Below are positions 22,588-31,800 of a stretch of DNA of 34,635 bases, piece by piece (positions within the stretch are counted from its first letter, which is position 1; each line of letters begins with the position of its first letter). The position numbers and the translations under genes are program-made. The notes beneath the pieces are model-generated. The model had not been told where the DNA came from, did not search any database, and saw nothing but the letters and a program-made list of their open reading frames with translations. The DNA is from JAZGER01 sp036480335. GTDB lineage: Bacteria > Pseudomonadota > Gammaproteobacteria > DSM-19610. The stretch covers positions 1-34,635 of the forward strand of contig JAZGGH010000056.1 of the NCBI GenBank assembly GCA_036480335.1, written 5' to 3'.

Positions 22588-23565
22588 CTACCTGTGTTCC
22601 AGCATATCAAGAGCATAGCGGATAGCGGTTTGCAGACTGTTGTCGTTGGCTTTGCCAGTGCCAGCTAGCGTCAGGGCCGTGCCATGATCGACGGATGTGC
22701 GTATGAACGGAAGCCCATAGGTCATGTTGACGGCATTGCCAAAGCCGAGATGTTTGAGTACTGGCAGTCCCTGGTCGTGGTACATCGCCAGTATGGCGTC
22801 GGCACGTCTCAGGTAGGGCGGAGTGAACAGGGTGTCGGCTGGCAGTGGCCCTTCGAGTGACATGCCCTGCTGGCGAAGGCTGTCCAGTACTGGCTCTATT
22901 ATCTCGATTTCTTCTCTGCCAAGATGGCCATCTTCACCGGCATGAGGATTGAGTCCTGCCACCAGAATATGTGGGGCTGATTTGCCGGTATAGCGGGCCA
23001 GGTCGGTATGTAGAGTTTTCAGTGTTGTGCTCAGCTCATCTTTTGTAATCGCGGCAGACACTGCAGCAAGCGGCAGGTGTGTGGTTGCCAGTGCCACCCG
23101 CAAACCGGTTGTTGCCAATACCATCACTACCCTGTCAGTGTGCGATTTTTCTGCCAGATATTCTGTATGACCGGTGAATGGAATGCCAGCTTCGTTAATA
23201 ATGCCTTTGTGTACGGGGCCAGTTACCATAGCATCGAATTCACCACTCAGGCAGCCTGCAATAGCACGGTCCAGAGTTTGCAGGACAAAGGCAGAATTTT
23301 GTCGCTCAAGAGTGCCGGGCGTGACCGGTTTGATGCAGGGAATATGCTGCACACAAATGTTACCCGCCAGAGGTGAGTGATCCTGCTGATAAGTGTTACT
23401 CAGTGGCGCGCATTGAAGTTGCCGCGCACGGTCGTTGATGACATCAATATCTCCAATACAAACAATCTCTGCCGCAAATTTTTTGAGTGCTGGCGACAGG
23501 CAAAGGTCAGGGCCTATGCCTGCGGGTTCACCGGTCGTCAGGGCAATTCTTGGTGTGTGTTTCAC
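22588..23565 (-). CDS. pdxA: 4-hydroxythreonine-4-phosphate dehydrogenase
   Basis: The 325-residue product has the PdxA landmarks TTGEPAGIGPDL at the N-terminus, TGPVHKGIINEAG with FTGHTEYLA, LNPHAGEDGHLGREE, and MYHDQGLPVLKHLGFG; the histidines in these bind the metal. The enzyme oxidises 4-phospho-hydroxy-threonine in the pyridoxal 5'-phosphate pathway. The ATG overlaps the surA stop by four bases (ATGA), a sign of translational coupling, as in many gammaproteobacteria. Confidence 0.98.
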   Translation of the reverse strand: MKHTPRIALTTGEPAGIGPDLCLSPALKKFAAEIVCIGDIDVINDRARQLQCAPLSNTYQQDHSPLAGNICVQHIPCIKPVTPGTLERQNSAFVLQTLDRAIAGCLSGEFDAMVTGPVHKGIINEAGIPFTGHTEYLAEKSHTDRVVMVLATTGLRVALATTHLPLAAVSAAITKDELSTTLKTLHTDLARYTGKSAPHILVAGLNPHAGEDGHLGREEIEIIEPVLDSLRQQGMSLEGPLPADTLFTPPYLRRADAILAMYHDQGLPVLKHLGFGNAVNMTYGLPFIRTSVDHGTALTLAGTGKANDNSLQTAIRYALDMLEHR

Positions 23566-24863
23566 GACTGCCCGGCCAGAGAATCCTTAAGATATTCTAT
23601 ATATGATTCATCGCGCAGGCGCCGTAGCCAGACATCCATTTCTTCCTCGATTTTACGCCGGCGAATCGACTGATTGACCTGCATGCGTTGGTATTCCTGT
23701 GTGTTGTCGTGTTTGCGGCGTTGTTCGACCTTGATGATATGCCAGCCAAAGCGGCTTTTTACGGGTTCGCTGATTTTTCCTGATGGCAGGGCGTCCATGA
23801 CTTTTTCAAATTCTGGCACCATGGTGCCAGGTGTTACCCAGCCAAGGCTGCCACCGTCACCAGCAGAGCCAGTATCCTGTGAGTAGGCGCGCGCAAGGTC
23901 TGTAAAATCATCACCCTGGATAGCGCGTTCGCGTATCTGCTGCAGGCGGATTCTCAGTTCGGAGTCTGTCACCAGCGAGTTTTTTTTCAGCAGAATATGG
24001 CTGGCCTGCGTTTGTTCGATGATGTGGTTATTGCTACCTTTTATATCGGCAATGCGGATAATATGAAAGCCGCTTGGGCTGCGAATGATATTGCTGATAT
24101 CGCCTTTATTCATTTTTCTGACCACATCGACAAACAGCGAAGGCAGTTTATCTGCTTCGCGCCAGCCTAGATCGCCACCATTTAGCGCCTGTCGACCATC
24201 TGATTCACTGATGGCCGTTTTTGCAAAGTCGGCACCATCAAGTAATTGCTGATGCAGGTTTTCAATATGCTGGCGTGCTTGCTGCAGTTCCTCAGGAGAG
24301 GCTGCTTCGGAGACTGATATCAGGATATGACCCAGTTGATAGGCCTGACTATTATTGTTTTTTTGCATATTGCTAAGTTCGTTATCGATTTCCTGCTCGG
24401 TAACCTGTATTTGTTGATCAACAAATTGCTGACGTAAACGGTTGAGGGTGATTTCATTGCGCAACTGCTCGCGAAAAGCCGGGTAGTTATAACCTTCTTG
24501 CAGCAGGCGTTCACGAAATTCGCTGAGAGAGATACCGTTATCCCCTGCCATTTTACGCAGACTGGAATTGAGAGAGTCATCGTCGACAGTGATGCCACTG
24601 CGTTTTGCCATTTGCAGTTGCAGCTCTTCCAGGATCAGGCGTTCGAGAATCTGTTTGTGCAGGGCTGACATGGAGGGTAACTGGGTGTCTTTTGCCCTGA
24701 GCTGTTTGATGATCAGTTCTGTTCTGTTATCCAGCTGGGATTCGAGAATAACATCATCATTGACAATCGCAACAATGCGATTCAATGCAATGGCGGCCTG
24801 CGCATGCAGTGTTTGGGATGTCGTTAATGCGATCAGCATCAGGCAATGGAAAAGTTTTTTCAT
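23562..24863 (-). CDS. surA: Periplasmic chaperone / peptidyl-prolyl isomerase SurA
   Basis: The 433-residue product has a signal peptide (MKKLFHCLMLIALTTSQTLHAQA, split after about residue 23). A SurA N-terminal chaperone domain follows (about 27-165), then two parvulin domains (about 175-275, YQLGHILISVSEA..., and 286-390, ASHILLKKNS...GGSLGWVTPG) and a C-terminal helix. SurA escorts outer membrane beta-barrels, including LptD. The ATG at 24863, 13 bases after the lptD stop, is chosen because it starts the signal peptide directly; the frame is open upstream to 24914. Confidence 0.97.
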   Translation of the reverse strand: MKKLFHCLMLIALTTSQTLHAQAAIALNRIVAIVNDDVILESQLDNRTELIIKQLRAKDTQLPSMSALHKQILERLILEELQLQMAKRSGITVDDDSLNSSLRKMAGDNGISLSEFRERLLQEGYNYPAFREQLRNEITLNRLRQQFVDQQIQVTEQEIDNELSNMQKNNNSQAYQLGHILISVSEAASPEELQQARQHIENLHQQLLDGADFAKTAISESDGRQALNGGDLGWREADKLPSLFVDVVRKMNKGDISNIIRSPSGFHIIRIADIKGSNNHIIEQTQASHILLKKNSLVTDSELRIRLQQIRERAIQGDDFTDLARAYSQDTGSAGDGGSLGWVTPGTMVPEFEKVMDALPSGKISEPVKSRFGWHIIKVEQRRKHDNTQEYQRMQVNQSIRRRKIEEEMDVWLRRLRDESYIEYLKDSLAGQS

Positions 24864-24876
24864 CGTTTTTGTCCGG

Positions 24877-27378
24877 TTAATCATCAAGGGTGCTGCTGAA
24901 GCCCAGTATGCCATTTTCCAGGATGGATTCGATATTCGAGCCGATACTGGTCAGACCTTTTAGAGAAACTTGCAGCAGGATTGCATTATTGTTGGTGTTG
25001 TCGATACTATCAATATAATTCCTGCTCACCAGTCGTAGGCCCCAGCAACAGCTTTCGTATTCAATTCCCGCCAGGGTTTCCAGTACTTTGTTGTCGCTGA
25101 TATCGTAATACCAGCGGCCAATCACATGCCAGTTCTGGTTAATAGGCCATAACAGTGATGTATCAATCTGGTTATTTGTATTGCGTTGATAACGATAGGC
25201 GATGTTGGCAACCTTGCGGGGGCCTGGATGATACTGGAAGCGCATGTTGGCGCGTTCGGTTGCGGCGTCGCGTGGATCGACTACAAAATCGGCGCGCGCA
25301 GACCAGTCATTGTTCAGATTCAGATCCAGTTCTGCTGCGATATCCGAGCTTGAAGTGGTTTCTGCTTCGGTGCCATTCAGGGTGACTTTTCGGTCACGAA
25401 AGTAAAACAACTGTCCGATGGAGGCGCGTAATTTCTGTACGCCGCTATTCGGATCCAGTAATCGGGTGGTGACTGCCAGAGCAACTTGATTGGCATCGCC
25501 CATTCTGTCAGTACCATTGAATCGATTCTCTTTGAAAAGTTCATGGTAGGTGAATTCAGGGATACTGGTATCAAACAACGGAATATCATCCTGTTTCTGA
25601 TAGTTGGCATAGAGAAAAAACAGCCGCGGTTCGAGTGTTTGCTGCCAGCCATGCTTTTTGTATTGATAATGGCGCTCAAGAAACAGGCGGCTGTCGAGAC
25701 TGAAAAAAGGAATCGTACGAGACTGGTTGCTGGAAATGCCAGCAGCCTGGTTATCCAGATGATAGTTGCTTTGACGCAGGCCCAAAGCAGGAGTAACTTC
25801 AAAGGCAGCATACTGGAAAGGTCGACTGATGCGTGGCGTAAAATCGATACGGTTACCGGTAACCTTGCCATCCTGACGAAAGTTAACATATTCTGTCTGT
25901 AGAGAAATAATGCTACCAAGTGGGCGTTCTGCCAGCGTGCCATTGAAAAGAAAACGCGGCAAGCGTTTGTAAGGTCGGTTGGCTGAGTCGATGTTTTTAT
26001 CGACTGTCTGGTAGTCGTCAATAGACAGGCTGGCATTCCACCAGCGTTCGTCATAGTAGATTTCTGCACTGCGCTGCAAATGGGTAACACTGGCCAGGCT
26101 GAGCGAGTCGCCAAGATCTTCCAGATAGGTTTTGTCAGAGACGCGATCGTAGACGATACGTGTTGACAGATGATTGCTGAGACGTGTTGTGTCGCGAAAG
26201 ATCAGTCGGCTACGGCGTTGCTCAAACTTTTTGTCATTTGGCAGTAGCTCATATTTGAAATACCCGGTCTGGGCGTTAACAAAACGTCGGTTGCCGAGTA
26301 GATAACGGAATTCTGTATTGATCTGGAAGCCACGGTTTTGCAGTAGGCGAGGTGTGAAAGTGAGATCATAATTGGGTGACAGATTAATATAATAGGGCAC
26401 GCTCAGATCAAAACCGCTGTTGTCTGTGAGGCCAAAGCTGGGCATCAATACGCCAGTTTTTCGCCGGTCGTCGAGTGGGAAACTCAGGTAAGGGGTGTAG
26501 AGAAGCGGTACTTCCTGGATGGTCAGGCGTACATCCCTCGCTGTGCCAATGCCCTTGTCCTGATCCAGTTCAATTTCGCCAGCCTTGATCTTCCAGATAT
26601 TGCTGCCTTCCGGGCAGGTGGTGTACTGGCTATTTTCATAGCGTGTTAGTTTAGGGCCCTCTATGTAGACTTTTTCAGCCTCGCCACGGCCGCGTTTACC
26701 ATAGTAATTGAAACGGGCATTTTCCAGTTCGCCGCGTTGTTGTTCCAGCCAGAAGCGCCCGCGTTTTGCTACTACACGTTGATCCGGATTGTCATAGAAG
26801 AGCCGTCCTTCAGCTTCTGCATAACCTTCGGGTTCATTGTAGTGCACCGTATCGGCGTGTAATCGTTCGTCGGCATGACGCAGGATGACGTTACCGGAGA
26901 CGGTGTAATTCTGGTTGGTGTCACGCTGCGCCTTATCACCATCCAGCAGGGTGGGTGCCTCGCCTGGCGGCGGCTGCAGGGTTTCGGCTGAAAAGGCATC
27001 GTCACGATTGAAGGTCGGGCACAGACCTGTTTGGCTGATAGTTTGTTTAACGGGAACCGTGTCTTCGACTGTGTCGGTTGTGATGGGTGTATTGGCTAGC
27101 GACGGATTATTGTCTGCATCTGGTACTGATTGTTCGTCGCAGGTCCAGGCATCCAGCACCGGATCGCAGCCCCAGGGGTCTTCAGCCATTGCGGAAGATA
27201 TCTGGCAGAACAGTATTACAGCCAGAACAAGTGTTAGCAAAGAAACAGGTTGTCGCTGCCATAGATAGCGTGCAGGTAGACTGGTCAAGCGTTTAGTCTG
27301 CAGTTGTTTTCCGGGGGAGCTAACGCATTTGGGTGGCTGATGCAGTAATATCCCTGTAATAAGTGTCTCTGTAATCAT
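24877..27378 (-). CDS. lptD: LPS-assembly protein LptD
   Basis: The 833-residue outer membrane protein has a hydrophobic signal core at 44-60 and probable cleavage after SAMA (65). An OstA-like N-terminal domain follows (about 130-280), then a large LptD barrel. It inserts lipopolysaccharide into the outer leaflet with LptE. Cys71 and Cys80 near the mature N-terminus and the adjacent pair C777-C778 (YESCCWG) match the disulfide-forming cysteines of the family. The first in-frame ATG is at 27378; a TTG lies one codon before. The N-terminal extension before the signal core is unusually long, so the true start may be later. Confidence 0.96.
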   Translation of the reverse strand: MITETLITGILLHQPPKCVSSPGKQLQTKRLTSLPARYLWQRQPVSLLTLVLAVILFCQISSAMAEDPWGCDPVLDAWTCDEQSVPDADNNPSLANTPITTDTVEDTVPVKQTISQTGLCPTFNRDDAFSAETLQPPPGEAPTLLDGDKAQRDTNQNYTVSGNVILRHADERLHADTVHYNEPEGYAEAEGRLFYDNPDQRVVAKRGRFWLEQQRGELENARFNYYGKRGRGEAEKVYIEGPKLTRYENSQYTTCPEGSNIWKIKAGEIELDQDKGIGTARDVRLTIQEVPLLYTPYLSFPLDDRRKTGVLMPSFGLTDNSGFDLSVPYYINLSPNYDLTFTPRLLQNRGFQINTEFRYLLGNRRFVNAQTGYFKYELLPNDKKFEQRRSRLIFRDTTRLSNHLSTRIVYDRVSDKTYLEDLGDSLSLASVTHLQRSAEIYYDERWWNASLSIDDYQTVDKNIDSANRPYKRLPRFLFNGTLAERPLGSIISLQTEYVNFRQDGKVTGNRIDFTPRISRPFQYAAFEVTPALGLRQSNYHLDNQAAGISSNQSRTIPFFSLDSRLFLERHYQYKKHGWQQTLEPRLFFLYANYQKQDDIPLFDTSIPEFTYHELFKENRFNGTDRMGDANQVALAVTTRLLDPNSGVQKLRASIGQLFYFRDRKVTLNGTEAETTSSSDIAAELDLNLNNDWSARADFVVDPRDAATERANMRFQYHPGPRKVANIAYRYQRNTNNQIDTSLLWPINQNWHVIGRWYYDISDNKVLETLAGIEYESCCWGLRLVSRNYIDSIDNTNNNAILLQVSLKGLTSIGSNIESILENGILGFSSTLDD

Positions 27379-27439
27379 CAAGTGTAAGATGCAATTATTT
27401 CAGGAACATCTGATTCATTCTGGACGAAGCAGATTGTAT

Positions 27440-27548
27440 TCAGAATGGTTAGATGCAAGGCGCCGAATCGGACGTAATAGTAAGCTTTTGTGAAGATTCG
27501 CTCCAAAAGCAGGTGTCTTGAGGCGATGACAGAAGCTGGCCATTCTGA
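27440..27548. repeat. 109-bp repeat-like element with 9-bp inverted ends
   Basis: TCAGAATGG (27440-27448) and CCATTCTGA (27540-27548) are perfect inverted repeats. They bound a segment with TTAGATGCAAGGCGCCGA and TCTTGAGGCGATGACAGAAG, a layout I associate with short interspersed noncoding repeats of gammaproteobacteria. A further CATTCTG lies just outside (27416-27422). A 61-codon minus-strand reading frame crosses it but looks spurious. It sits between the divergent lptD and RND genes. Confidence 0.4.
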
Positions 27549-27556
27549 GTGTAAAC

Positions 27557-27585
27557 TGTGAGTTCATGAATTGATCAGAGGTTCC
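27557..27585 (-). promoter_or_regulatory. Weak sigma-E-like promoter candidate upstream of lptD
   Basis: On the minus strand GGAACCT is followed, 16 bases after the GGAACCT, by CTCACA. This partly matches the envelope-stress sigma-E pattern GGAACTT with a GTCAAA-like -10. In E. coli lptD and surA are under sigma-E. It lies about 180 bases before the lptD start, with the repeat-like element in between. The -10 match is poor. Confidence 0.2.
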
Positions 27586-27589
27586 TTTA

Positions 27590-27617
27590 TTGTTACTCAT
27601 AGGTTGAAGTGTAACAA
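27590..27617. promoter_or_regulatory. Inverted repeat in the lptD / RND divergent region (operator candidate)
   Basis: TTGTTAC (27590-27596) and GTAACAA (27611-27617) form a perfect 7-bp inverted repeat with a 14-base spacer. Its position, about 60 bases before the RND adaptor ATG and upstream of lptD, suits a binding site for a dimeric regulator. No regulator gene is adjacent. A palindromic CCTATAGG lies further on at 27654-27661. Confidence 0.35.
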
Positions 27618-27677
27618 AAATATCTGTGGGCGTGCTTGAATCACGAATAAGTACCTATAGGTGAATGACGGGAAAAA

Positions 27678-28847
27678 ATGAATAAAAAAATTGGACAATT
27701 CCTGGTGCTCTTTGTTCTGCTGCTAGCTATTGCACTGATCTGGTGGTTTCGGCCTGAACAGAAAGCTGAGCTACGCACACTGGCAGCTACGCATGTTGTC
27801 ACTGGCTATGCGCGGCGTGTCGATCTTGCGCCGATAGAAAAAGTCAGTGGTTATTTACGTCCGGTACGTAAGGCCACGTTACCTTTCGAGGTCAGTGGTC
27901 CAGTCACGTTCAGGCATGTTGAGCCTGGTGCGCTGGTTGAAGCGGGGCAGGTGCTGCTCGAAATTGATGCTGGGGATTATCGGGACGCAGTGACCCAGGC
28001 GACAGCAAAGTATGTTGAAATCAAAGACAGTCTGGTGCGCGACAAGCGTTTGCTGGAGCTGTCGATCGAAAGTCGAAAATTGCAGGGGCAGGAAGTCAAA
28101 CGTTTGACCAGTCTGAAAAAACGCTCGCTGGTCTCGCCCTCAAAGATCGGTGATGCCAGGGCATTATTGTCAACGCGTCTGGCCGAGGAAGCTCGTCTGC
28201 AAAGCAGTGTCAGTAACGGTCCTCAGTTTGTGGCGGCGAGCAAGGCTGCGCTGGATTCTGCAAAGCGAAATCTGCGACGCACAACACTTAAAGCGCCCTG
28301 GGATGGTAAAGTCAATCAGGTGTTCGTCAATGTTGGTGACTATGCTCAGGCAAGCAGTCGGGCGATTGAACTGGTGGATGCGCAACTGGAATTTTATGCG
28401 CAGGTGCGTGGCGGTATTGCGCGCGCATTAAATCTGGGTGACAGTGTGACTGTTCGGGTTGATGAAAAGCAGCATCGTGCTAGCGTGGTCGCGCTGCAGC
28501 CTGACCCGGATCAAACAACTTTTACGCATGCTATTCGTTTGCGCTTGCCTGCTGATGAAATTCGCTCGGGGTTATCGGCGGTTGCTGAAATGCCGTTGCA
28601 ACGGCGTGGGGATGTTCTGGTGGTGCCAGTTGAAGCGGTCATTCAGGAAGATGGCCATGCCTATCTATTCCTTGTTAGTAGCGATGATAATGGCGATAGT
28701 TTGCAGAAAACAGAAGTTGTTGCGGGTCAGCGATTCGATCAGCAGTTGATCATTGTTGATGGACTGACTGAAGACAGCATGATTGTGTTACGCGATGTGG
28801 CTGCGTTAGCCGGTGGTCAGTCTGTGATTGCTGATAAAGAGCAATAG
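27678..28847 (+). CDS. RND efflux periplasmic adaptor subunit (HlyD/AcrA family)
   Basis: The 389-residue protein has an N-terminal membrane anchor (about 6-25, IGQFLVLFVLLLAIALIWWF). It has no lipoprotein cysteine, so it is probably anchored as a signal-anchor protein. A lipoyl-like half motif follows (about 66-100, VSGPVTFRHVEPGALVEAGQVLLEID), then a helical hairpin (about 105-175), the second lipoyl half (LKAPWDGKVNQVFVNVGDY) and a beta-barrel and membrane-proximal domain. It would link the permease to an outer membrane channel. The permease gene starts 4 bases after its stop. No TolC-like gene or TetR regulator is in the window. Substrate unknown. Confidence 0.92.
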   Translation: MNKKIGQFLVLFVLLLAIALIWWFRPEQKAELRTLAATHVVTGYARRVDLAPIEKVSGYLRPVRKATLPFEVSGPVTFRHVEPGALVEAGQVLLEIDAGDYRDAVTQATAKYVEIKDSLVRDKRLLELSIESRKLQGQEVKRLTSLKKRSLVSPSKIGDARALLSTRLAEEARLQSSVSNGPQFVAASKAALDSAKRNLRRTTLKAPWDGKVNQVFVNVGDYAQASSRAIELVDAQLEFYAQVRGGIARALNLGDSVTVRVDEKQHRASVVALQPDPDQTTFTHAIRLRLPADEIRSGLSAVAEMPLQRRGDVLVVPVEAVIQEDGHAYLFLVSSDDNGDSLQKTEVVAGQRFDQQLIIVDGLTEDSMIVLRDVAALAGGQSVIADKEQ

Positions 28848-28851
28848 CACC

Positions 28852-31800
28852 ATGGGACTGATCCGTTTTTCTATCAGGAATCCACTGATAACCAACCTCT
28901 CGTTGATTCTGGTGGTTATCATGGGGGTGCTTGCCTGGCGTTCCATGCCGCAGGAAATGTTTCCGGTTGTAGAACTGGATATGGTGCGTGTCACCACGGT
29001 GTTTGAAGGCGCTTCACCTGAAGAAGTAGAGGCTCAGATAACGATCACGCTGGAAGAGCAGTTTGATGGACTCGCCGATATTGATGTGATGACATCCACC
29101 AGCAGCGAAGGCGTATCGAGCATTCTTCTGAAGCTTAAATCTGGCGCTAATGTTGAACAGTTCCTGCGTGATTTGCAGCAGCAACTCGACCAGACGACTG
29201 ACTTGCCTGAACTTGCTGAAGAGCCGCAAATGGTGCGTCTGGAAACGCGTTTCCCGGTAATCAGCATGAGTCTCTATGGTGAAGCGTCACGCAGTTATCT
29301 CTACGAACTGGCTGATGATGTGAAGCGGGATTTGCAACAGTTACCCGGTGTGGCCAGTGTCGGTATTGCAGGTGATAGAAGCTGGGAGCTGTGGGTCGAA
29401 GTTGATCCACAGCAATTGTCTGCGCGGGGTGTGTCGTTGCAAACGATCATCCGGGCTATTCGGGCAAACCTGAAAGATTTACCGGGTGGTTCAATCAAGG
29501 CGCGAGAAGGGGATATTTTACTGCGTGGCAAGGGCGTAGTGCCAACCCCGGAAGCGGTTGGACAGGTGGTTGTCAGGCGGGTGGAAAATGGTGGGCTGTT
29601 ACGGCTGGCGGATGTTGCCAAAGTCAATATGCGGCTCGAAGAAGTGAAAACGCTGGGGCGTTTTAATGGTGCCGGTTCAGTTAACCTGACGATCACGAAA
29701 ACGGCTGCGGCTTCAACCATTCAGGTTTCCAGAGATGTGCGGGCTTTTGCGAAATCATTGGCCAGTGAGGTGCCGGCCAGTATTCGTATTGGTCTGTTCA
29801 GTGATTTGTCGGTGTATGTTGAAACCCGCCTGAATACGGTCAAATCATCTGGGCTGGTTGGGCTGACGCTGGTATTGCTGTCGCTCTACGTGTTTCTGAA
29901 TTTCCGCATTGCTTTGATTACAGCCATGGGTATCCCGGTTTCCTTTCTCGTCGCCGTATTGATTATTTATTACCTCGGTTACACCATCAATATGGTGTCA
30001 TTGTTTGCTTTTCTTATCGCTCTGGGCATGATTGTTGACGATGCCATTATTGTGAATGAAAATATATACCGGCACATGGAGGCGGGTATGGACCGTTTGC
30101 AGGCGGCTGAACAAGGCAGTCGCGAGGTGTTCTGGCCTGTGATGGCATCGACTTCAACCACTATTGCAGCCTTTTTACCGATGTTTGCCATCGGCGGCAC
30201 CATGGGTGCATTTATTCAGGTGATCCCTGTGGTGGTTTCTGCGGCATTGCTGGGTTCGCTGTGGGAAGCTTTTGGTGTGCTGCCATCACATGCCGCTGAA
30301 ATGCTGCATGCTGAACCGAGAAAACCAGACAGGCAGTGGATTAACTGGTCAGCATTGCTTGAGCGTTACCTCAGGATTCTGCGAGGGGCGATCCAGCATC
30401 GCTATTTTGTCAGCACGGTGTTGCTGCTTGTGATGCTATTTTCTGTGAGCTATGCTGCCACCCGCCTGCCGTTTCAAATGTTTGATGAGGCTGATATTGG
30501 TCAGTTTTTTATCAATGTTGAAGCGCCCAGCACCTATAGTATTGATGATTCGGAAGCGTTGGCGAAACGTATTGAACAGGTCCTGTTAGCGGCGATAAAA
30601 GAGGATGAGCTGGATACTCTGCTGACGAATGTGGGAGTTACTTTCGTCGACTTTAATCGTTTTCGTCTTGCCAGCAATTATATGCAGTTCATTATTGATC
30701 TCGACAAGCCAAAACCCAAAGGCTTTATCGAGCGTTTTGTGTCGCCGCTCACCAGTCTGCGTTTTAGTTGGGAAGGTTCGCGCACTAGTTCCACGGAGGA
30801 TGTGATCAATCGGGCGCGTGCTGCGCTGGAATCGATACCCGGTATACAGCGGTTGTCGATACTGCGGCCGCAGGGTGGTCCGGTCGGAGCTGATATTGAA
30901 GTTGGGGTGACTGGCGAGGATGTTACGCAATTGTTGCGGCAGGCGACAGTGATTCGTGATTATCTGAAACAGCTTCCCGGAGTGCATGATGTGCGCCAGA
31001 ATCTGGATGTCGGCAAACTCGAATACCGTTATAGCCTGAATGAGCGCGGTCGGGCACTGGGTATTAACCAGCAGCAACTGGCTGATGCGGTGCGCACCGG
31101 TTTTCTCGGTCTGGAAGCGGTGCAGGTAACGCATGGTGATGAGCGTATTCCGGTGCGTGTTATCTATCCGGATGAAGTGCGGAGTAGCAGTTCACTGAAA
31201 ACTTTGCCTGTCACGCTAGACGATGGCCGCATTGTTTATCTGGGTGACGTGGCCGATATTCAACAGGGGCGCGGTTTGAATGCTATTGAACGGCGTGATA
31301 ATCAGCGCCTGGCCGTGATTACGGCAGAAGTCGATGATCGCGAAACCACTTCGCTTGAAGTGACCGAATTGATTGAAGAGGAATTTGGCGAAGAAGAATC
31401 CGGCTATAGCCTGTTATTTCTGGGTGAGAAAAAAGAAGCCGCTGATTCGATGAAAGATATGAAATCGGCAATGATAATAGCCCTGGCGATCATCTTTTTT
31501 ATACTGGCTTCGTTGTTCAAATCCTTGCTGGATCCTTTTGTGGTGATGCTGGCGATTCCCTTTGGCATGATCGGTGTTATTTTTGGCCATATGCTGTTTA
31601 ACTACCACCTGCAATTTTTGTCCATGGTGGGTTTTCTCGCATTGACCGGAATCATCGTCAACGATTCTCTGATCCTGGTCGATTTCATCAAGCGCCTGCG
31701 TGCTAACGGTATGGAACGGATGCAGGCAGTGGTCGAGTCAGGACGGGTACGCATCCGCCCGATTTTGCTGACGACGATTACGACTTTTCTCGGCATATCC

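Noticed and set aside
25377..26114. 245-codon minus-strand reading frame inside lptD
   Set aside because: Same strand but a different frame from LptD, low-complexity composition and no family; a shadow of lptD.
27415..27600. 61-codon minus-strand reading frame in the lptD/RND gap
   Set aside because: It runs across the repeat-like element, has no family resemblance and no convincing context; more likely noncoding.
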